A stretch of DNA of 10,383 bases from JAVBNJ01 sp031551625 (GTDB taxonomy: Bacteria; Bacteroidota; Bacteroidia; Bacteroidales; UBA932), in NCBI GenBank assembly GCA_031551625.1, contig JAVBNJ010000109.1, forward strand, positions 1 through 10,383, given 5' to 3'. The notes beneath the pieces are model-generated. The model worked only from the letters and a program-made list of their open reading frames with translations, ran no database searches and was not told the origin of the DNA. This document shows positions 5,703-10,383 of the stretch, piece by piece (the stretch's first letter is position 1; the number at the start of each line of letters is the position of its first letter). The position numbers and the translations under genes were made by a program.

Positions 5703-6197
5703 ATGACTAAAATAGGGATACTTTCTGATACACATCATTATTTCGACGACAAGTTGCGTACGTTTTTTGCAGATGTCGACGAAATTTGGCATGCAGGCGA
5801 TATCGGTTCCATCCTGTTGGCCGACGAGATTGCAGCATTCAAACCGTTGCGTGCGGTGTCGGGCAATTGCGACGGCACCGATGTACGTATTGTGCACCCC
5901 GTGCGGCAACGCTTTACGCTCGCCGGCGTCGATGTGTTGATGACACATATCGGCGGTTACCCGGGGCGCTACGAACCTGCGGTATTACAAACGTTGAAAA
6001 CCAATCCGCCAAAATTGTTTATATCGGGGCATTCGCATATATTGAAAGTAATGTACGATAAGACGTTCGGTTTGCTGCACATTAATCCGGGAGCGGCCGG
6101 TATCTATGGGTTTCACGCGGTGCGCACGGCTGTGCGTCTGGTGTTGGACAACGGAAATATCCGCGATTTGGAAGTAGGGGAGTGGACGAAAAATTAA
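5703..6197 (+). CDS. YfcE/MJ0936-type metallophosphoesterase
   Basis: This 164-residue protein carries the calcineurin-like phosphoesterase motifs in order. Asp9-x-His11 is in 'GILSDTHHYFD', followed by His30-Ala-Gly-Asp33, then Gly55-Asn56-Cys-Asp58. His82 is in 'MTHIGG' and His110-x-His112 is in 'ISGHSH'. These residues bind two metal ions. Length and motif spacing fit the YfcE/MJ0936 subfamily, cytosolic enzymes with phosphodiesterase activity on artificial substrates and no settled natural substrate. The frame stays open upstream to about 5454, but the ATG at 5703 starts the fold correctly ('MTKIGILSDTH') and follows a TAnnTTTG box. The upstream extension is antisense to the 57-aa gene and is rejected. 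It is divergent from that gene and followed by a repeat-rich gap before folC. Confidence 0.9.
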   Translation: MTKIGILSDTHHYFDDKLRTFFADVDEIWHAGDIGSILLADEIAAFKPLRAVSGNCDGTDVRIVHPVRQRFTLAGVDVLMTHIGGYPGRYEPAVLQTLKTNPPKLFISGHSHILKVMYDKTFGLLHINPGAAGIYGFHAVRTAVRLVLDNGNIRDLEVGEWTKN

Positions 6198-6220
6198 GAA
6201 TTAAGAATGATGAATTAGGA
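6193..6220. repeat. AT-rich short direct repeat after the YfcE stop
   Basis: The motif ATTAAGA occurs twice in a row from 6193, followed by the variant ATGATGAATTAGGAATT. It begins within the last codon and stop of the phosphoesterase gene. I recall such ATTAAGA-type filler at gene ends in Bacteroidota. No function is suggested. Confidence 0.5.
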
Positions 6221-6224
6221 ATTG

Positions 6225-6301
6225 GATTGTTTCGTGACGCTTTTTGCAATTAATGGCAAAAAGAAAATTAGCGCGTCATTGCGAGCGAAAACGAAGCAAT
6301 C
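6225..6301. repeat. REP-like folded palindromic element upstream of folC
   Basis: Nested complementarity is visible. GATTGTTTCGT (6225-6235) pairs with ACGAAGCAATC (6291-6301) with one G-T wobble. TGACGC (6235-6240) pairs with GCGTCA (6273-6278). An inner stem pairs CTTTTTGC (6240-6247) with GCAAAAAG (6256-6263). The right side contains GCGTCATTGCGAGCGAA (6273-6289), a motif I recall as part of widespread dispersed repeats (GTCATTGCGAG...GAAGCAATC) in several bacterial phyla. The inner stem could also act as a weak terminator for the gene before it. A 112-aa reading frame starting at 6222 is a by-product of this element. Confidence 0.7.
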
Positions 6302-6319
6302 TAAAACAAAAGAATATAG

Positions 6320-7672
6320 ATGTTTTTTAGGAAGCAAAAAGAAAATAAAAATGCGTTACCGCGGTTCGATTGTTACGACGATGCCACAGAGTATATGTTT
6401 GCGCAGTTGCCGATGTATCAACAGGTCGGGAAAGTGGCGTATAAAGCCGATTTGGAGAATGCCGAAAAACTGGATGATTATTTTGGGCACCCGCACCGGA
6501 AATTCCGTAGCATACATGTGGCGGGTACTAACGGAAAAGGTTCTACGTCGCACATGTTAGCTGCGATTCTGCAAAAAGCAGGGTATACGGTGGGGCTTTA
6601 TACTTCGCCACATCTGAAGAGTTTTCGCGAACGTATAAAAATAAACGGTTGTGCTATCCGCGAAGACGAGGTGTTGCGGTTTGTTAATGCGCATTGGCCA
6701 ATTATTGAAAAACTAAAACCTTCGTTTTTTGAATTAACTACCGCTATGGCGTTCGATTACTTTGCGCGGCAAGGCGTCGATGTAGCAGTGGTGGAAACAG
6801 GCATGGGCGGCCGACTCGATGCAACAAATATTATTCGCCCCATGATGAGTATCATTACCAACATCGGGCTCGACCATACCGAGCATCTTGGCGATACATT
6901 AGCATTGGTGGCACGCGAGAAAGCGGGAATTATCAAGCGGCACACGCCGGTAGTGGCGGGCGAGTACGATACCGAAACAGCCCCTGTGTTCGAAGAAGTG
7001 GCGGCTCGTCAAAAAGCACCGCTCACCTTTGCCTCGCGCTATGTGCATGTTGCGACTGATGCTGTGGTCGACCATTTACAGTATTTTATTATTAAATACT
7101 CAGGTGTTGCAATAACCAATAGCCGCTTAGCTGTTGATTTGCTGGGGGAGTACCAGCAAAAAAATGTAGCCACTGTACTTACGGCGGTGGATATGTTGCG
7201 CGAAAAAATAGTTTCCCCATTATTTATTCCGGCCGATGCTGTGGAACGCGGGTTGGCACAGGCCGCCAAGAGTACAGGTTTGCGGGGCCGTTGGGAAATT
7301 ATCGGGCATGCACCGCTAGTGGTGTGCGATACGGGGCACAATGCACACGGGCTGCAGCACACGTTCAGTCAATTGACCAATGGCGGTTACAAACGTTTGC
7401 ATGTTGTGTTCGGCGTGGTGGCCGATAAAGACCTGTCGAGCATTCTTCCACTGATGCCGCGCGATGCAGTGTACTATTTTACACAGGCTAATCTTCCACG
7501 GGCTCTTGCTGCTGAACGCTTAGCAGCGCAATGCCGTGCTGCCGGATTGCAGGGCGAAGTGGTGGGAAATGTATCCGAAGCGTTGGCTACGGCCCGCTGC
7601 AATGCTTCGAAAGACGATGCTATTTACGTGGGCGGTAGTACGTTTGTAGTGGCGGAGGTATTGACTAATTAA
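6320..7672 (+). CDS. folC: Folylpolyglutamate synthase / dihydrofolate synthase
   Basis: This 450-residue cytosolic enzyme joins glutamate to dihydropteroate and/or to folates using ATP, in the folate pathway. Mur-ligase family motifs are in order: the P-loop 'AGTNGKGS' (68-75), 'YTSPHL' (94-99), 'ETGMGGRLDATN' (159-170), 'NIGLDHTEHLG' (181-191), 'EKAGIIK' (200-206), 'LLGEYQQKN' (274-282), 'LRGRWE' (321-326), 'DTGHNAHG' (337-344) and 'FGVVADKD' (364-371). Length is usual for the family. The ATG at 6320 is the only in-frame ATG before the conserved N-terminal helix 'ATEYMFAQLPMYQQVGK'. It adds about 15 basic residues compared with relatives I recall, and it sits only 18 nt after the folded repeat, so a non-ATG start slightly downstream is possible. 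An out-of-frame ATG at 6350 is rejected. GC is high here: 37 of 60 bases at 6901-6960. Confidence 0.95.
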   Translation: MFFRKQKENKNALPRFDCYDDATEYMFAQLPMYQQVGKVAYKADLENAEKLDDYFGHPHRKFRSIHVAGTNGKGSTSHMLAAILQKAGYTVGLYTSPHLKSFRERIKINGCAIREDEVLRFVNAHWPIIEKLKPSFFELTTAMAFDYFARQGVDVAVVETGMGGRLDATNIIRPMMSIITNIGLDHTEHLGDTLALVAREKAGIIKRHTPVVAGEYDTETAPVFEEVAARQKAPLTFASRYVHVATDAVVDHLQYFIIKYSGVAITNSRLAVDLLGEYQQKNVATVLTAVDMLREKIVSPLFIPADAVERGLAQAAKSTGLRGRWEIIGHAPLVVCDTGHNAHGLQHTFSQLTNGGYKRLHVVFGVVADKDLSSILPLMPRDAVYYFTQANLPRALAAERLAAQCRAAGLQGEVVGNVSEALATARCNASKDDAIYVGGSTFVVAEVLTN

Positions 7673-7685
7673 AATTTAAAATTAG

Positions 7686-7693
7686 TATATTTG
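7686..7693 (+). promoter_or_regulatory. -7 box upstream of tatA
   Basis: TATATTTG matches TAnnTTTG and lies 22 nt before the tatA ATG, in an AT-rich 43-nt gap after folC. The -33 element is weak (ATTG at 7660-7663 or TTGA at 7661-7664, a gap of about 21-22). This suggests that tat transcription can start independently of folC. Confidence 0.5.
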
Positions 7694-7715
7694 TACGTAA
7701 TTAAAAGAAAAATTC

Positions 7716-7904
7716 ATGAAAACATTTTTATTTTTTGGGAACTTGGGCGCTACGGAGATTATAATCATTGCCCTGATTGTGTTGCTGCTGTTCGGTGGTA
7801 AGAAAATTCCCGAGTTAATGAAAGGATTGGGCAAGGGTGTCAAGAGTTTCAAAGATGGCATGAAAGGTGTCGAAGACGAAATTAATGAAGAAGTGAAAAA
7901 GTAA
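7716..7904 (+). CDS. tatA: Twin-arginine translocase subunit TatA/E
   Basis: This 62-residue protein has the TatA layout: a short periplasmic N-terminus, one membrane helix ('GATEIIIIALIVLLLF', about 11-26), the hinge 'FGGKKIPEL' (26-34), an amphipathic helix ('MKGLGKGVKSFKDGMKG', 35-51) and an acidic/basic tail. Glu14 sits in the helix start where TatA/E proteins often have a polar residue. TatA multimers form the passage for folded, cofactor-bearing proteins with twin-arginine signals. tatC follows 80 nt downstream on the same strand. No tatB is seen, so this looks like a minimal TatAC system in which TatA may serve both roles. Confidence 0.95.
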   Translation: MKTFLFFGNLGATEIIIIALIVLLLFGGKKIPELMKGLGKGVKSFKDGMKGVEDEINEEVKK

Positions 7905-7984
7905 GCCGTGGGCAGCAGGCAGTGCTGGTGCCACTATGGTTTAGTGCGTTTATCGGCTACCTACTGTAAACAGCCAACCGTATC

Positions 7985-8758
7985 ATGAGTAAAGACCTTT
8001 CGTTCTGGGATCATCTGGAAGTATTACGGCGTATGCTATTCCGCATGGCGGTAGTTATCGTAGTACTCATGATAGTTGTTTTTTGTAACAAATCGCTGGT
8101 CTTTGATACGCTGATTTTCGGTCCGCGCACATCCGATTTTATCCTGTATCGTTGGATGTGTGATTTCGGTATGTGGGTTAGATTATCCGATTTTTGTCCG
8201 GAATCGTTTTCAATTAATATTATCAACATCAACATGGCGGCGCAATTTTTTACGCACGTCAGCACTTCTTTTTGGATAGGGTTGGTGTTAGGTTTCCCGT
8301 ATATTATATGGGAGTTGTGGCGCTTTGTGGCACCTGCGCTCTATGCCCACGAGCGGCGTGCGGTCAAACAGGCATTCTGTTTTTCGTCGATGCTGTTTTT
8401 TACCGGTGTGGTAGTGGGTTATATCTTTATTTTCCCGCTCACCATACGCTTTCTGGGAACTTACCAGGTGAGCGATATTGTAGCGAATCAGATTGATTTG
8501 AACTCCTACGTCAGCATGTTTATCACGCTGATTCTCACAATGGGCTTGGTGTTCGAGATGCCGGTATTGGCGAGTATCCTGTCGCGTATAGGCATTATCA
8601 ACCGGAATTTTTTGCGAAAATATCGCCGTCATGCAATTGTTGCGGTGGCTATTCTGGCGGCTGTTATTACGCCAAGTGCCGATGCTTTTACCATGTTGAT
8701 GGTAGCTATTCCGTTATACCTGCTCTACGAGTTCAGTATCTTTGTCTGCAAAGAATAA
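7985..8758 (+). CDS. tatC: Twin-arginine translocase subunit TatC
   Basis: This 257-residue inner-membrane protein recognises twin-arginine signal peptides. It has the N-terminal 'FWDHLEVLRRMLFR' (7-20), matching the cytosolic HLxELR motif, and 'FVAPALYAHERR' (114-125), whose Phe114 and Glu123 correspond to E. coli Phe94 and Glu103 in the signal-binding site. 'MGLVFEMPVL' contains Glu191, equivalent to E. coli Glu170, and 'ITPSADAF' holds Asp233. Six hydrophobic segments are visible. The first periplasmic loop is long (about 41-90) with three cysteines or Cys-neighbouring sites ('MCDF', 'FCPE'), a form I recall from Bacteroidota TatC. The gap to fucP, which converges from the right, is only 14 nt and holds no clear terminator. 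The 80-nt gap before tatC (7905-7984) contains GGCAG-type short repeats and no gene. Confidence 0.95.
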   Translation: MSKDLSFWDHLEVLRRMLFRMAVVIVVLMIVVFCNKSLVFDTLIFGPRTSDFILYRWMCDFGMWVRLSDFCPESFSINIININMAAQFFTHVSTSFWIGLVLGFPYIIWELWRFVAPALYAHERRAVKQAFCFSSMLFFTGVVVGYIFIFPLTIRFLGTYQVSDIVANQIDLNSYVSMFITLILTMGLVFEMPVLASILSRIGIINRNFLRKYRRHAIVAVAILAAVITPSADAFTMLMVAIPLYLLYEFSIFVCKE

Positions 8759-8772
8759 TTCGCATTCAATAA

Positions 8773-10083
8773 TTAAGCTGCTTTTGATGCTTTCCGGTGC
8801 TGTTGGTGTACCCACCAGCCGAACAAGGCAATCACTATGAAACAAATCAACGGTAACACGAACGACAGGCGTACCGACGATAAGCCGGGAATCCAGTGCG
8901 CCTTGTCAATCAGTAATCCTTGCAAGGGAGGCATCAGGCAACCGCCGCCAATGGCCAGGATTAGCCCTGCCGACCCGAGCTTGGCATCGTTGCCCAGCCC
9001 TTTCAGGGCAATACCGTATATGGTGGGGAACATCAGCGACATGCAGGCCGATATGCCGACCAGGCAGTACAGCCCCATCATGCCTTTAATGAAAATAGTA
9101 CCTGTGGTGAGCGCTATGCCGCCAATGGCAAGGCCCAGTAGCAGCGTACTGGGTTTGATATATTTCAACAGGAAAGTGCAGATAAAGCGGCTGGTAACAA
9201 AAATACCCATGGCTACCATATTATAGCCTTGCGCCGTTGCTTTTTCCATGCCTAACTCCAATCCGGCATATTGGATAATGAATGTCCATACCATGATTTG
9301 TACCCCTACATAGAATATCTGGGCAATCACAGCACGCACATACCGGGTGTTTTTGACAAGCCTTTTGAACGTGGCGCCAATATGCAGCTGTCCGCTTTCC
9401 TGCGTGGTAGCCGGCAGTTTCGACAGCAGGAATAGCAGGAAGAAGCCGAGTACCACGATACCCAACATCAGGTAGGGCCAGCTAACCACCGAAAGGTCGC
9501 TTTTCTGGATCTCAAGAAAAGTTTCGGGGTTGGTGGCTTGCAAGGCTGCTCGTTCGGCTTCGGTAGCCGGGTTCAGGCGCGACAGGATGAATTCTTTGGC
9601 AACCAGCATGCCCGTTAGCGAACCGATGGGGTTGAATGCTTGTGCCAGGTTGAGCCGGCGAGTGGCCGTGGCTTCGGCGCCCATCGAAAGAATGTAGGGA
9701 TTCGATGTGGTTTCGAGAAAGGCCAGGCCACAGGTCATAATGAAATAAGCGATAAGGAATGCCCAGAAAGCCATAGCCGCACCGGCAGGAATAAAGAGGA
9801 AGCAGCCGGCGGCATATAAACATAGCCCGACCAGGATTCCTTTCTTGTAGTTGAATTTAGTGATAAATATAGCGGCCGGAATAGCCATGAAACAATAGCC
9901 TCCGTAGAAAGCAAACTGTACCAGCGAGCTTTCGAAATTCGAAATAAGCAGGATATTCTTGAATGCGGCTACCATGGGGTTGGTAATGTCGTTGGCAAAC
10001 CCCCACAGGGCAAACAGCGAGGTAACGAGAATAAACGGATAGAGCCATGCGCGTGTGATAACGGGTGTTTTCTGGGTACTCAT
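8773..10083 (-). CDS. fucP: FucP-type sugar:proton symporter (major facilitator family)
   Basis: This 436-residue membrane protein has about 12 hydrophobic segments and the hallmarks of the L-fucose:H+ symporter family. 'LFALWGFANDITNPM' (24-37) contains Asp32, equivalent to E. coli FucP Asp46. 'CGLAFLETTSNPYIL' (118-132) contains Glu124, equivalent to Glu135. Both residues couple proton and sugar. 'GGGCLMPPLQGLLID' (379-393) is the conserved second-half motif. The family also includes glucose/galactose and other hexose transporters, so fucose is likely but not certain. The ATG at 10083 is chosen: the longer reading from 10131 would overlap the kinase gene and adds a non-family extension. It begins 4 nt after the FGGY kinase stop, so the two are surely one operon, and phosphorylation after uptake fits. 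Confidence 0.9.
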   Translation of the reverse strand: MSTQKTPVITRAWLYPFILVTSLFALWGFANDITNPMVAAFKNILLISNFESSLVQFAFYGGYCFMAIPAAIFITKFNYKKGILVGLCLYAAGCFLFIPAGAAMAFWAFLIAYFIMTCGLAFLETTSNPYILSMGAEATATRRLNLAQAFNPIGSLTGMLVAKEFILSRLNPATEAERAALQATNPETFLEIQKSDLSVVSWPYLMLGIVVLGFFLLFLLSKLPATTQESGQLHIGATFKRLVKNTRYVRAVIAQIFYVGVQIMVWTFIIQYAGLELGMEKATAQGYNMVAMGIFVTSRFICTFLLKYIKPSTLLLGLAIGGIALTTGTIFIKGMMGLYCLVGISACMSLMFPTIYGIALKGLGNDAKLGSAGLILAIGGGCLMPPLQGLLIDKAHWIPGLSSVRLSFVLPLICFIVIALFGWWVHQQHRKASKAA

Positions 10084-10087
10084 AAGT

Positions 10088-10383
10088 TTAGTGTTTAGGA
10101 TTATATTGTTTGCGGTCAATGCTGCGTGCAATTAATTGGCGGCCTTCGTCCAGGTCTTTGATGGCTCCGTCGGCTATAGCTTGCAGGAGGATATTTCCCA
10201 TAACGGTTGATTCTACAGCGCCGCAAATAACCGGAATACCCAACGCATCGGCTGTAAGCTGGTTGAGCAACTCGTTGCGGCTGCCTCCGCCTACGATGTA
10301 AAGGCGGTTTATTTTCCGGCCGGTGCATAGCTGCAATTCCCGGACCACCTCGCTATATTTACGGGCGAGCGAAGCCAATACCA
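10088..10383 (-). CDS. FGGY sugar kinase C-terminus (rhamnulokinase/fuculokinase type), partial
   Basis: Only the last ~98 residues are inside the window; the frame is open to the right edge, so the apparent TTG at 10378 is not the start. 'RLYIVGGGSRNELLNQLTADALGIPV' (about 27-52 of the visible part) contains the GGGS/xN loop that binds ATP in FGGY kinases, followed by 'VESTVMGNILLQAIADGAI', close to the C-terminal part of rhamnulokinase (RhaB). In Bacteroides, RhaB-like kinases also serve as L-fuculokinase beside fucP, so the neighbour favours L-fuculose over L-rhamnulose, but the rest of the protein is needed to judge. The product would be a ketose 1-phosphate for cleavage by an aldolase. 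Isomerase and aldolase genes may lie beyond the window to the right. Confidence 0.88.
   Translation of the reverse strand, partial: VLASLARKYSEVVRELQLCTGRKINRLYIVGGGSRNELLNQLTADALGIPVICGAVESTVMGNILLQAIADGAIKDLDEGRQLIARSIDRKQYNPKH

Noticed and set aside
6222..6560. 112-aa reading frame starting in the repeat before folC
   Set aside because: It translates the folded repeat and then runs out of frame through folC; the product is low-complexity and basic, with no family pattern.
7905..7984. Possible small RNA or hairpin between tatA and tatC
   Set aside because: Only short GGCAG repeats and weak, interrupted complementarity (GTTTA/TAAAC) are visible, with no promoter or terminator.
10084..10131. 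Upstream start for FucP
   Set aside because: It would overlap the kinase coding sequence; the ATG at 10083 gives the usual 'MSTQK...' start and a 4-nt gap.
1..10383. CRISPR array, tRNA, rRNA or insertion sequence
   Set aside because: No regularly spaced repeats, cloverleaf-type sequence, rRNA-like stretch or transposase motif was seen on either strand.

Overview
The window looks like a chromosomal segment of a Bacteroidota (Bacteroidales-type) bacterium. Three things point there: a C-terminal Por/type IX secretion (T9SS) sorting domain, several promoter elements of the Bacteroidetes form TAnnTTTG with little use of Shine-Dalgarno sites, and gene variants typical of the group (long first periplasmic loop in TatC, FISUMP-domain protein, FucP next to an FGGY kinase). 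I cannot name genus or species.

Layout: (a) 1-501, the 3' end of a Cys-rich FISUMP-domain protein, followed by a strong hairpin. (b) 640-1410, an AT-rich toxin-antitoxin-like pair: a UPF0175 small HTH protein and a DUF3368 PIN-domain protein overlapping by 8 nt, behind a promoter whose -7 box is covered by an 8-bp inverted repeat. (c) 1454-3483, a PAP2 phosphatase and a fused acyltransferase-HAD phosphatase, plausibly a lipid phosphate unit. (d) On the minus strand, 5632-3470, a 57-aa conserved-looking small protein and then a 653-aa T9SS-exported protein that starts with TTG. (e) 5703-6197, a YfcE-type metallophosphoesterase, transcribed divergently from (d) out of a 70-bp shared control region. 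(f) 6193-6301, a non-coding patch with an AT-rich repeat and a folded REP-like element. (g) 6320-8758, folC, tatA and tatC. (h) On the minus strand, 10383-8773, the 3' end of an FGGY sugar kinase (rhamnulokinase/fuculokinase type) and a FucP-type sugar:proton symporter, 4 nt apart.

How the genes fit together: PAP2 and the acyltransferase-HAD protein could act on successive phospholipid intermediates (lysophosphatidate, phosphatidate, diacylglycerol), though the HAD substrate is unknown. TatA and TatC make a minimal twin-arginine translocase. The kinase and FucP fit uptake and phosphorylation of a deoxysugar (L-fucose or L-rhamnose). The toxin-antitoxin pair is self-contained and differs in base composition from the housekeeping genes.

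No rRNA, tRNA, CRISPR array, IS element or phage gene was seen, and no gene-free stretch exceeds 300 bases. I found no clear multi-gene undescribed system. The most unusual items are the acyltransferase-HAD fusion, the small 57-aa gene, the folded repeat before folC, and the 14-bp palindrome that ends two convergent genes.
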